From contig NYXF01000049.1 of NCBI GenBank assembly GCA_002685455.1, positions 1 to 10,290 of the forward strand: a stretch of 10,290 nt of DNA, written 5' to 3'. The notes under the pieces are model-generated. The model saw only the letters and a list, made by a program, of their open reading frames with translations, had not been told where the DNA came from and ran no database searches. The position numbers were made by a program, and so were the translations under genes. The DNA comes from Porticoccus sp. GTDB taxonomy: Bacteria; Pseudomonadota; Gammaproteobacteria; Pseudomonadales; Porticoccaceae. This document shows, piece after piece, positions 1 to 7,133 of the stretch (positions are counted from its first letter, which is position 1; the number at the start of each line of letters is the position of its first letter).

Positions 1-1800
1 TGCAAGTCCAGTTACTTGTCCAATCTGACTTTTTTCATCAGCACGTCCAAAGTCATATTTTTTTATACCAAGTAATTCTTCGAGATGATTTGGTGTAACT
101 AAAAAATTATCTCGTGTTTCTTTACGTGTATTTCTAATAACAATCTTTCGACAAAGTTTTGCAAGTTGCTTTTCAAGCCCTCTCACTCCAGCCTCTTTAG
201 TATAGAATCGAATGACATTTATCATAGAATCTTTTTGTATTACTAGCTCTTTTTGTTCCAAACCGTTAGCTTTTAGTTGTTTTGGTAACAAATATTTTTG
301 TGCAATATTTAATTTTTCATCTTCTGTGTAGCCTGAAATTCTAATTATCTCCATTCTGTCAAGAAGTGGAGGTGGGATATCTATCGTATTTGCAGTGCAG
401 ATAAACATAACTTCTGATAGATCGTAATCCACCTCAAGGTAATGATCACTAAATTTATTATTTTGCTCCGGATCAAGAACCTCCAACATAGCTGAAGAGG
501 GATCACCTCGATGATCTGTCCCCATTTTTTCAATCTCATCTAGCAGAAAGAGAGGATTTTTTACTCCCACTTTTGATAACTTCTGAATAAGTTTTCCCGG
601 GAGAGAGCCTATATAAGTTCTTCGATGCCCTCTTATTTCGGCTTCATCTCGCACACCGCCCAGAGACATGCGTACATATTTCCTACCCGTCGCCTTGGCA
701 ATTGACTCACCCAGTGAGGTTTTTCCGACGCCTGGTGGTCCAACTAAACAAAGCACAGGACCCTTAAGAGTTTTAACTCGCTTTTGTACAGCTAAAAATT
801 CGAGGATCCGCTCTTTGACATCGTTCAAACCAAAATGATCTTCATTTAAAATACGTTCTGCCCTTTTTAAATCATGCCTTACTTTTGAACGTTTTTTCCA
901 AGGAACACTTACTAGCCAGTCAATATACCCTCTCAGAACAGAGGCTTCTGCCGACATTGGTGACATAGCTTTAAGTTTTTTTAACTCTGCTCTAGCTTTA
1001 GCTAATGGTTCTGAGCTCATGCCTACATTCATAATTTTTTGCTCTAGCTGATGAAGATCATCATCTTCCTCAGTTTCACCTAATTCCTTTTGTATAGCTT
1101 TCATTTGTTCATTCAAAAAATATTCTTTTTGACTTTTTTCCATCTGTTTTTTTACTCGTACACGTATTTTTTGTCCGATATCGAATAATTCAATTTCTGA
1201 CTCCATCAGGACTAATAGAAGCTCAAATCTATCGATTAAAGCCTCTAGCTCTAACATATTTTGTTTTTGTTCTATAGTTAGGGGTAGATGGTTGGCTAAA
1301 CTATCTGCTAGATGCTCTGGATTGACTGTAGCTTTAATCAGAGTCATAGTCTCTGTGGAGATTTTTTTGCTCAGATTTGCGTATTGCTGAAACTTATCCA
1401 ATGCCAGCTGTTTTATTGTTTCAGCCTCGTTATCTTCGAGCTCTAAAGCTAAATGTCTTTCGTATGTTGATAGAAAAAATCCTTGGGAATCCTCTATTTT
1501 ACTTATTTTAATTCTTTCTAAGCCTTCGATTAATACTTTTACGGTTCCATCCGGAAGCTTAAGCATTTGCTTTATATCTGAGAGAGTTCCATAAAAGTTA
1601 AGATCATTTACATCAGGATTGTCTTCTGTAGAAATTTTTTGTGTAACAACTAAAATCTTTTTGTCCTCAGACATAGCTTTGTCTAGGGCAGCAATGGATT
1701 TATCTCGACCAACGAACAGAGAGACTGATAAATTTGGATAAACCACTACATCGCGCAACGGTAGCAAAGGCAATTCTTGAGATGGATCCTTGTCGATCAT
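1..1800 (-). CDS. lon: ATP-dependent protease Lon, N-terminal 600 residues (gene cut by window edge)
   Basis: Lon is a cytoplasmic homohexameric AAA+ serine protease that degrades misfolded and short-lived regulatory proteins. The frame is open from the ATG at 1800 to base 1 with no stop, giving 600 residues of an expected 780-800. The N-terminal substrate-binding domain starts with the typical LPLLPLRDVVVYP stretch (about residues 10-22). A coiled, charged linker follows (about 200-270, with EYFLNEQMKAIQKELGE). The AAA+ module has Walker A GPPGVGKT at 354-361 and Walker B FLLDEIEKM around 418-426. The last visible residues (GQVTGLA) are the entry to the protease domain, so the Ser-Lys dyad lies outside the window. 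The start at 1800 is preferred because TGAGG (1811-1807) sits 6 nt upstream. An in-frame ATG at 1812 overlaps that site and has no Shine-Dalgarno of its own. Walker B reads DEIEKM where E. coli has DEIDKM, a conservative change. The gene follows clpX after 118 nt and has its own heat-shock-like promoter. Confidence 0.97.
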   Translation of the reverse strand, partial: MIDKDPSQELPLLPLRDVVVYPNLSVSLFVGRDKSIAALDKAMSEDKKILVVTQKISTEDNPDVNDLNFYGTLSDIKQMLKLPDGTVKVLIEGLERIKISKIEDSQGFFLSTYERHLALELEDNEAETIKQLALDKFQQYANLSKKISTETMTLIKATVNPEHLADSLANHLPLTIEQKQNMLELEALIDRFELLLVLMESEIELFDIGQKIRVRVKKQMEKSQKEYFLNEQMKAIQKELGETEEDDDLHQLEQKIMNVGMSSEPLAKARAELKKLKAMSPMSAEASVLRGYIDWLVSVPWKKRSKVRHDLKRAERILNEDHFGLNDVKERILEFLAVQKRVKTLKGPVLCLVGPPGVGKTSLGESIAKATGRKYVRMSLGGVRDEAEIRGHRRTYIGSLPGKLIQKLSKVGVKNPLFLLDEIEKMGTDHRGDPSSAMLEVLDPEQNNKFSDHYLEVDYDLSEVMFICTANTIDIPPPLLDRMEIIRISGYTEDEKLNIAQKYLLPKQLKANGLEQKELVIQKDSMINVIRFYTKEAGVRGLEKQLAKLCRKIVIRNTRKETRDNFLVTPNHLEELLGIKKYDFGRADEKSQIGQVTGLA

Positions 1801-1836
1801 TGTTAACCTCATTCAAAAGTATAAATTTAATTATAA

Positions 1837-1864
1837 ATATTGGGGCGCAATGATTTAAAACAAG
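1837..1864 (-). promoter_or_regulatory. Candidate sigma-32 (heat-shock) promoter of lon
   Basis: On the minus strand the clpX-lon gap contains CTTGTT (1864-1859), a 13-nt spacer, then CCCCAATAT (1845-1837). The sigma-32 consensus is CTTGAA, 13-17 nt, CCCCATNTA, so both boxes and the spacing fit well. The run of four C is conspicuous in a region that is almost pure A/T. The predicted transcript would start near 1830, about 30 nt before the lon ATG. A TATAAT hexamer (1835-1830) overlaps just downstream and could act as a sigma-70 minus-10, although its minus-35 partner is weak. E. coli lon is a classic sigma-32 regulon member, which supports the assignment. Confidence 0.6.
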
Positions 1865-1918
1865 GTTAATTTTTAAAAAAATATATAATAAGATTTATAA
1901 GCTTAGTGTATATAAAAA

Positions 1919-3208
1919 TTATTCACTAGCTACTACCTTGGGATCAGTATTTTGGTATACCATAAGAGGCTCCGATTCGCCCCGAACGACAGAACTGTCA
2001 ATAACTACTTTAGTAATATTTTCTTCTGTCGGAGTTTCATACATAGTATCTAATAAAATATCTTCGATAATTGAGCGTAATCCTCTTGCGCCTGTTTTTC
2101 GAATAAGAGCTCTTTTTGCTATTTCTTCAGAGGCATCTTTACGGATATCAAGCTCTACTCCTTCCATCTCAAACATTGTAGTATATTGTTTAATCAGCGA
2201 ATTTTTTGGCTCAATAAGTATGTTGACTAAAGCATCCAAATCTAATTCTTCAAGTGTCGCTATAACTGGTAATCTCCCGACAAATTCTGGTATTAGCCCG
2301 TAGCTTACTAAATCTTCCGGTTCTAAATCTGCCAAAGTCTGTCCAATATTTTTTTCATTATCTTGTGCTTTAATAGATACATTGAAACCAATACCACTAT
2401 TATCAGATCGATCCCTGATTACTTTTTCTAGACCAGAAAAAGCACCCCCACAAATAAATAAAATATTTGATGTATCAACTTGAATAAATTCCTGTTGTGG
2501 ATGCTTTCTGCCGCCTTGTGGGGGAATTGATGCAACAGTCCCCTCTATCAACTTTAAAAGTGCCTGCTGTACACCCTCACCAGACACATCTCTTGTAATC
2601 GAAGGGTTATCTGACTTACGTGATATTTTATCAATCTCGTCTAAATAAATTATGCCACGCTGTGCCTTATCAATATCATAATCACACTTCTGAAGGAGTT
2701 TCTGGATTATATTTTCAACATCCTCGCCCACATAACCAGCTTCTGTTAATGTAGTTGCATCAGCAATTGCAAAAGGAACATCGAGCAATCTAGCTAAAGT
2801 CTCAGCCAATAATGTCTTACCGCTTCCTGTAGGTCCCACTAACAATATGTTGCTTTTACCAAGCTCAACATCATTATTAATTTTTGAATCGGTGCGCTGC
2901 AATCTTTTGTAATGGTTATAGACTGCAACTGCTAATATTTTTTTTGCTCGGTCTTGGCCAATTACGTATTGATTGAGTGTTTCCTTTATTTCTTTTGGTT
3001 TTGGTAGATCGCTAGATAAAGATGAACTGGATTCAAGCTTTTGAACTTCTTCCAAAATGATATCATTACAAAGTTCTACGCATTCATCGCATATAAATAC
3101 TAAGGGTCCTGCTATGAGCTTTCGAACTTGGTGTTGGCTTTTATTACAAAAAGAACAATAAAGTAATTTGCCATCTTTGTTGCTATCTTCTGTTGTATCG
3201 TCTGCCAT
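1919..3208 (-). CDS. clpX: ATP-dependent Clp protease ATP-binding subunit ClpX
   Basis: ClpX is the hexameric AAA+ unfoldase that recognises tagged substrates (for example SsrA), unfolds them and threads them into ClpP in the cytoplasm. The 429 residues match the usual length. The N-terminal zinc-binding domain carries Cys18, Cys21, Cys40 and Cys43. Walker A GPTGSGKT is at 125-132, the pore-1 loop GYVGED at 158-163 and Walker B IIYLDEID at 186-193. The RKH pore motif is at 234-236, the IGF tripeptide that docks on ClpP at 273-275, and the sensor-2 region GARGLR near 375. All landmark motifs are intact. The gene lies 38 nt after clpP. Its ribosome site is modest (AAGAGA about 10 nt before ATG), consistent with readthrough from clpP in one operon. 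No clear hairpin-plus-T-run terminator follows the stop, so transcription may continue into lon. Confidence 0.98.
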   Translation of the reverse strand: MADDTTEDSNKDGKLLYCSFCNKSQHQVRKLIAGPLVFICDECVELCNDIILEEVQKLESSSSLSSDLPKPKEIKETLNQYVIGQDRAKKILAVAVYNHYKRLQRTDSKINNDVELGKSNILLVGPTGSGKTLLAETLARLLDVPFAIADATTLTEAGYVGEDVENIIQKLLQKCDYDIDKAQRGIIYLDEIDKISRKSDNPSITRDVSGEGVQQALLKLIEGTVASIPPQGGRKHPQQEFIQVDTSNILFICGGAFSGLEKVIRDRSDNSGIGFNVSIKAQDNEKNIGQTLADLEPEDLVSYGLIPEFVGRLPVIATLEELDLDALVNILIEPKNSLIKQYTTMFEMEGVELDIRKDASEEIAKRALIRKTGARGLRSIIEDILLDTMYETPTEENITKVVIDSSVVRGESEPLMVYQNTDPKVVASE

Positions 3209-3246
3209 ATGCTTGTATCTCTTAGTCCAAAAAATATACTGAAAAT

Positions 3247-3885
3247 TTATTTAGATTTAGGTCGCTTATCTAAAACTTCATCAATTAAACCATAAGCTTT
3301 TGATTCATCTGCACTCATGAAGTTATCACGCTCGGTATCGAGTTCGATTTTTTCTATTGGCTGACCGGTATGCTTTGCAAGACATTGATTTAACCGATCG
3401 CGAATTTTGAGAATCTCCTGCGCATGAATGTGTATATCTGAAGCCTGACCATTGGCACCACCACTAGGTTGATGAATCATATTACGTGAATTTGGGAGAC
3501 AAAATCTTTTTCCGGGCGCACCTGCAGCTAGCAAAAAAGCCCCCATACTTGACGCTTGCCCAATGCACATAGTGCTCACATCGGGAGCTATAAACTGCAT
3601 AGTGTCATATATTGACATTCCTGCAGTTACTGATCCGCCGGGTGAATTTATATATAAATGGATATCTTTTTTTGAATTTTCAGATTCCAAAAAAAGCAAC
3701 TGAGCAACAATTAGATTAGCCATATAGTCTTCTACTGGGCCAACCAAAAAAATGACTCTTTCTTTTAATAAGCGTGAATAAATGTCGTAGGAACGTTCGC
3801 CGCGAGCACTTTGTTCAACAACAATTGGAACTAAGCCACCTGCGCCACTAATATCATTTTTATATGGAAAATTATCAAAATTCAT
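3247..3885 (-). CDS. clpP: ATP-dependent Clp protease proteolytic subunit ClpP
   Basis: ClpP is the tetradecameric serine peptidase chamber that degrades polypeptides delivered by ClpX (and ClpA where present). The 212 residues match the family length, with a short N-terminal propeptide expected. The catalytic triad is readable by alignment to E. coli ClpP: Ser113 in GQASSMGAF, His138 in MIHQPSGG and Asp187 in DTERDNFMS. The oxyanion glycine motif INSPGGSV (79-86) is also present. The ATG at 3885 is preceded by a TAGG ribosome site (about 9 nt upstream). The 46-nt gap after tig contains two overlapping TATAAT hexamers (3922-3912), but neither has a recognisable minus-35 box. A weak internal promoter is possible, and cotranscription with tig is more likely. 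The tig-clpP-clpX-lon order is the conserved proteobacterial arrangement. Confidence 0.98.
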   Translation of the reverse strand: MNFDNFPYKNDISGAGGLVPIVVEQSARGERSYDIYSRLLKERVIFLVGPVEDYMANLIVAQLLFLESENSKKDIHLYINSPGGSVTAGMSIYDTMQFIAPDVSTMCIGQASSMGAFLLAAGAPGKRFCLPNSRNMIHQPSGGANGQASDIHIHAQEILKIRDRLNQCLAKHTGQPIEKIELDTERDNFMSADESKAYGLIDEVLDKRPKSK

Positions 3886-3931
3886 ATTTTTTACCTAAAT
3901 CAAAGATATTGATTATATTATAACCTAAAGA

Positions 3932-5266
3932 TTAACTGTTTTCGGAAACTTGATCTGGATCTGGAGTAACTGCTTGCTGATAATCTACTGACTCATCAGT
4001 AACAACCGCTTGTGACAAAACAAATTCTACTACTTGCTCCTGAAGGACATTTGCTTCAATACTTTTCAAGAGTTCTGGGCTGTCATAATGATACTTAATC
4101 ACCTCCTCAGGTTTATCGTAACCTGCAGCAATCTCTTGGATTTTGACTCGCACTTTTGTGCCGTCAACATCCATTTGATTCGATTGTACAATTTCATTTA
4201 CTACTAATCCAACAATAGCTCTTCTTTTAGCTTGTGCTTCAAACATTTCATCAGGTAATAACGATGGATCGAAATTATTTTCACCTCCATCACCAGCAAG
4301 TTTTTGTGCCATTTGCTGCTTTAACCCAGAAATCTCTGTTGCAATTCTTGTCAGGGGAACCTCGATTTCATCGTGCAGATTGAAGAGTTCCTGCATTACG
4401 CGACCTTTTGTTTTGCCCTCAAGTGCATTTTTAAGATCACGCTGCATATTGTGTAAAACTGCTGAACGAAATACCTCTTCTCCACCAGTCTTAAGACCAA
4501 AAAGTGCAAAAAAATCATCATTTAAATCCGGCAATGAGGGCTCTTTTAGCAAATTAAGTTTGATTTTAAACTCTACGGATGCACCCTTAAGTTCTTCAGA
4601 TTGATAGTTTTCAGGAAAAGTAATTGGGAGAGTTTTTTCGTCGCCTACAGACATTCCAATTATTCCATCCTCGAACCCTGCAACTGCTGTCCCACCACCT
4701 ATCTCGATGGGATAATTTTCAGCTGTACCGCCGTCAAATTCTTTATTATCCTTTATACCTACATAATCGATTGTTGCCTCGTCGCCATGAGCTGCGGGTC
4801 GATCAACCTCAATCCAGTTTGCATGTTGTTTACGTAACCCATCTATCATTACATCAATATCACTATCTTTAACCTCAGCAGATGGAATAGAGACTTTAAC
4901 TTGCTTTAAATCAGCTAAATCAAAGTCGGGAAGGACTTCAAAAGTAGCTATGAACTGAAGATCCTCGCCGGGTTTATCTATTTTAGGTTCGATATTTGGT
5001 GGGCTCGCAGGAGTAACCTTTTCTTTTGTTACTGCCTCATAAAAACATTCCCTTACTTTTTCACTTACTACCTCTTTTCTGATCCCTTGACCGTATCTCT
5101 GATTAACAACATTGACAGGAACCTTGCCAACACGGAAACCATCTATTTTTGCGGTTTTTGCAGTTTCCTCAAGACGCTTTTTTACTTCGTCACCTATACG
5201 ATGAGCCGGAACTGTAATTGTCATTTTTCGCTCAAGACTAGAAGTTGCTTCAACAGAAACCTGCAT
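3932..5266 (-). CDS. tig: Trigger factor, ribosome-associated chaperone and peptidyl-prolyl isomerase
   Basis: Trigger factor binds the ribosomal exit tunnel and shields nascent chains. It has an FKBP-type prolyl isomerase domain. The 444 residues fit the family (E. coli 432). The N-terminal ribosome-binding domain contains the signature GFRVGKVP at 43-50, equivalent to the FRK loop that contacts ribosomal protein L23. The FKBP-like domain covers roughly residues 150-245, beginning near the DEATIDYVG stretch. The C-terminal helical substrate-binding cradle follows and ends in an acidic, probably disordered tail. The ATG at 5266 has a good site, GAGAGG (5277-5272), with 5-nt spacing. The gene starts only 38 nt after the tRNA-Leu gene with no terminator between them, so the two are probably cotranscribed and the tRNA is released by processing. 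It heads the clpP-clpX-lon proteostasis block. Confidence 0.97.
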   Translation of the reverse strand: MQVSVEATSSLERKMTITVPAHRIGDEVKKRLEETAKTAKIDGFRVGKVPVNVVNQRYGQGIRKEVVSEKVRECFYEAVTKEKVTPASPPNIEPKIDKPGEDLQFIATFEVLPDFDLADLKQVKVSIPSAEVKDSDIDVMIDGLRKQHANWIEVDRPAAHGDEATIDYVGIKDNKEFDGGTAENYPIEIGGGTAVAGFEDGIIGMSVGDEKTLPITFPENYQSEELKGASVEFKIKLNLLKEPSLPDLNDDFFALFGLKTGGEEVFRSAVLHNMQRDLKNALEGKTKGRVMQELFNLHDEIEVPLTRIATEISGLKQQMAQKLAGDGGENNFDPSLLPDEMFEAQAKRRAIVGLVVNEIVQSNQMDVDGTKVRVKIQEIAAGYDKPEEVIKYHYDSPELLKSIEANVLQEQVVEFVLSQAVVTDESVDYQQAVTPDPDQVSENS

Positions 5267-5304
5267 GGGTGCCTCTCAATGTGTTTTTTATTTAAAATTT
5301 TTAA

Positions 5305-5389
5305 TGGTGCGGACGGAGAGACTCGAACTCTCACACCTCGCGGCACTAGAACCTAAATCTAGCGTGTCTACCAATTCCACCACATCCGC
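5305..5389 (-). tRNA. tRNA-Leu, anticodon UAG, CCA end encoded
   Basis: The 85-nt minus-strand sequence folds as a class II tRNA. The acceptor stem GCGGATG pairs with CGTCCGC through one T-G wobble. The anticodon arm is CTAGA-TTTAGGT-TCTAG with anticodon TAG at 5355-5353. A long variable arm follows, then a perfect T arm GAGAG-TTCGAGT-CTCTC, discriminator A, and a genomically encoded CCA (5307-5305). The long variable arm, A discriminator and TAG anticodon identify a leucine isoacceptor reading CUN codons. It lies directly upstream of tig, a linkage known from other gammaproteobacteria such as Pseudomonas. Confidence 0.97.
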
Positions 5390-5432
5390 TAATTATCAAA
5401 TCTGAAAACTACAGAAGTAATTTACTCGTCTC

Positions 5433-5461
5433 ATAATAATAAAGGGTGGTGATTTTGCCAC
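5433..5461 (-). promoter_or_regulatory. Candidate sigma-70 promoter for tRNA-Leu and tig
   Basis: GTGGCA (5461-5456; 4 of 6 against TTGACA) is separated by 17 nt from TATTAT (5438-5433; 5 of 6 against TATAAT). This would start transcription near 5426, leaving a leader of about 35-40 nt before the mature tRNA 5' end. The minus-35 box lies inside the 9-bp inverted repeat. Another A/T hexamer, GATAAT, lies immediately before the tRNA but would start transcription within the mature RNA, so it is less likely. The assignment is from motif and position only. Confidence 0.35.
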
Positions 5462-5473
5462 ATAGGCAAAATC
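5451..5473. repeat. Perfect 9-bp inverted repeat (stem-loop) between the cupin gene and tRNA-Leu
   Basis: GATTTTGCC and GGCAAAATC flank a 5-nt loop and pair without mismatch. On the minus strand the hairpin lies 47 nt after the stop of the upstream cupin gene, where a terminator is expected. It is followed by ACCACCC rather than a T tract, so it is not a standard intrinsic terminator. It could stabilise or mark the 3' end of that mRNA. As DNA it could be a dyad operator, since it overlaps the candidate minus-35 box of the tRNA-Leu/tig promoter. The rest of 5390-5520 shows no supportable gene. Confidence 0.6.
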
Positions 5474-5520
5474 CAATCAACAAAAAGAAAGCATGCACCG
5501 ACTGCGATAGAGTATTGATT

Positions 5521-6942
5521 TTAATTATGTATAGGCGAAGCTATAAGTATCACTGACTGATTATCATTAATATTTTTAATAGCTATTTCTTTTTGATATG
5601 AGGGCAAAAATAGCCCGCACTCCTTAATCGCTACGATTGAGTTGCAATCGATACTACCCTCAATGACTAGCAATAGTTTATAATTTTTGTCTGCGGTTAA
5701 ACTTAAAGAAGATTTAGACGATAAAGTTATTCTTGAAACCTTAAAATCATCAAAAACTGCAACCACCTCAATAGTATGATTTAAATTTTTCTCGATAATA
5801 GTAAGCTCTGAAAATGGATCAATTCGTTCAGTCATAATACTTAATGCTTTATCCGTATCCCAGTGATCTTGGGTTAAAGTTTTTTGATTAAAGGAGAGTA
5901 TTAAACGCTCATAGACTGGATTTTGAAATTCCACAACTCTTACACCATGAAGAAGACCATGAGGGGTAAGTAGGGGTATTTTGATAACATCCCCTACCTT
6001 AAGAGACAAAATAGATGAAAAATGATTCAGTTCGGAACGTAACTTTTTCTCCTCATATATCCAATCATCTGGAATTAGAGTCATCCATTTAGAAATAACA
6101 CTTATGGGAAGCGCTTCGTTAAATGCATATCCCTCAAGAGCACGGTAACTATCCAGCCGGGCATCTATCACTTGCCTAATTTTACTATATTTTTTAACAG
6201 CTTTCTTGTAGGCTTTATGAAAGTCTTTTTCAGAGGAAAAAGTATTCTTTAGTTCATCATTGAACCCATATCGCATACCTCCTATCTTTTGGGGCCAACA
6301 CTGTTCATCTATATCAACCACAACATAAACTTCTTGTTTTTTTTCATGAAGCTCAAAATATAAATCACCAAACAAAGGTTCTGGTGCCGGATCTAATATT
6401 TTCAGTAAGTTAATTTGTTTTTCTCTGCCTGCAGTGAGGCGCTTTGGTGCTGCAGATAGCACCCAGGGAAGTGGTGAATCATATATTCCATCCGTGACAG
6501 AAGAGATGCCTCTTTGCTCAATGCCTGTATACCAAATTTCTTGACCCCAAGGTTTTTCTATATTGACTGGTTTTAGAGCGAGCGGCTGGTCTAACCTGAG
6601 AAATGGAAGCTTATTATTACTCAAAAAATCCTTTATAGAATCGAAGCTAGGAGATAAAAGAGAGAAATTAGTACGAAGAAATTCATCAGATGCGGTTACT
6701 GTAAAATATATATTTTTATCATGGTAAAAATAAAGAGCTAGTAGCTTAATTGAGGGTTTGTTAGCCAGATAATACTGGATGAAGCTATATTCAACTGCCA
6801 AAAAAAGACTTCCTTTAGCGGTATTTTGCTCGCCCGAGAAAAAATTGACTTCATCAGACTCAAATATAGATGCATCTTTATTCTCTTTCTCCCAAATGCT
6901 AAGTAATTCTTCAGGATTATCGGACTCGTGTATAAACGTCAA
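5521..6942 (-). CDS. Cupin-fold protein related to class I mannose-6-phosphate isomerases; function unassigned
   Basis: The middle and C-terminal parts resemble class I phosphomannose isomerases (zinc cupins that interconvert mannose-6-phosphate and fructose-6-phosphate). KPWGQEIWY occurs at 130-138. A metal-site strand FELHEKKQEVYVV spans 196-208 (candidate ligands Glu197, His199, Glu204). A helical section covers about 230-310. The segment GDVIKIPLLTPHGLLHG at 317-333 supplies candidate ligand His328. It is followed by VVEFQNPVYERL and a TDKALSIM segment, as in the family. A further beta-rich cupin-like section runs from about 385 to 473. Unlike ordinary enzymes it has about 130 N-terminal residues before the KPWG motif, and the loop between the first His and Glu is very short. 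The start is TTG: an in-frame TAG lies 12 nt upstream, the next in-frame Met is residue 223, and AGGAGG sits 5 nt before the TTG. No signal peptide or membrane segment is seen. Isomerase activity is unproven; a sugar-binding or regulatory role is equally open. Confidence 0.8.
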   Translation of the reverse strand: MTFIHESDNPEELLSIWEKENKDASIFESDEVNFFSGEQNTAKGSLFLAVEYSFIQYYLANKPSIKLLALYFYHDKNIYFTVTASDEFLRTNFSLLSPSFDSIKDFLSNNKLPFLRLDQPLALKPVNIEKPWGQEIWYTGIEQRGISSVTDGIYDSPLPWVLSAAPKRLTAGREKQINLLKILDPAPEPLFGDLYFELHEKKQEVYVVVDIDEQCWPQKIGGMRYGFNDELKNTFSSEKDFHKAYKKAVKKYSKIRQVIDARLDSYRALEGYAFNEALPISVISKWMTLIPDDWIYEEKKLRSELNHFSSILSLKVGDVIKIPLLTPHGLLHGVRVVEFQNPVYERLILSFNQKTLTQDHWDTDKALSIMTERIDPFSELTIIEKNLNHTIEVVAVFDDFKVSRITLSSKSSLSLTADKNYKLLLVIEGSIDCNSIVAIKECGLFLPSYQKEIAIKNINDNQSVILIASPIHN

Positions 6943-6947
6943 GGAAA

Positions 6948-6953
6948 CCTCCT
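6948..6953 (-). promoter_or_regulatory. Perfect Shine-Dalgarno deciding a TTG start
   Basis: AGGAGG on the minus strand (6953-6948) is followed by TTTCC and then TTG at 6942-6940. The in-frame stop TAG at 6954-6952 overlaps this site, so no longer reading is possible, and no ATG follows for more than 200 codons. This fixes TTG as the initiation codon of the cupin gene. It is the strongest ribosome site in the window, which may compensate for the weak start codon. Confidence 0.85.
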
Positions 6954-7133
6954 AAGCTTACAGATTTTTTAAGAGAAGCCTTATTGAGCTTCAAGTCTCG
7001 ACTACTAATTTGTATCAAAAAAATGGTATCATATTGTATACACTTAGGAGTTAAGATAAATAATAGCAATTTTAGTTTTGTCGTCATTACCTTGATAAAC
7101 TGTTGAAAAATTATTTCATAATTAAATGGGTAT

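Noticed and set aside
1801..1812. Upstream in-frame ATG at 1812 as the lon start
   Set aside because: It lacks a ribosome site of its own and overlaps the TGAGG that serves the ATG at 1800; it would add only four residues.
1938..2303. Plus-strand open frames opposite clpX, tig and fadB
   Set aside because: They lie entirely opposite strongly supported genes, show no recognisable domains or ribosome sites, and are antisense shadows.
5390..5520. A 29-codon GTG-initiated frame on the minus strand in the cupin/tRNA gap
   Set aside because: It has no Shine-Dalgarno, runs through the perfect inverted repeat and the candidate promoter, and resembles no known protein.
6970..6992. GAAGC-8 nt-GCTTC hairpin downstream of fadB as a terminator
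   Set aside because: The stem is only 5 bp and is followed by TCTTAAAAAATC on the minus strand, with no T tract. Together with the rest of the 191-nt gap it gives no convincing terminator.
7013..7042. Repeated GTATC/GATAC words in the fadB-cupin gap as an operator
   Set aside because: The copies are short, not consistently oriented or spaced, and could arise by chance in A/T-rich sequence.
6917..7087. The 56-codon ORF as an annotated gene
   Set aside because: The ribosome site is badly spaced, there is no recognisable family, and it overlaps a well-supported start; it is kept only as a low-interest observation.
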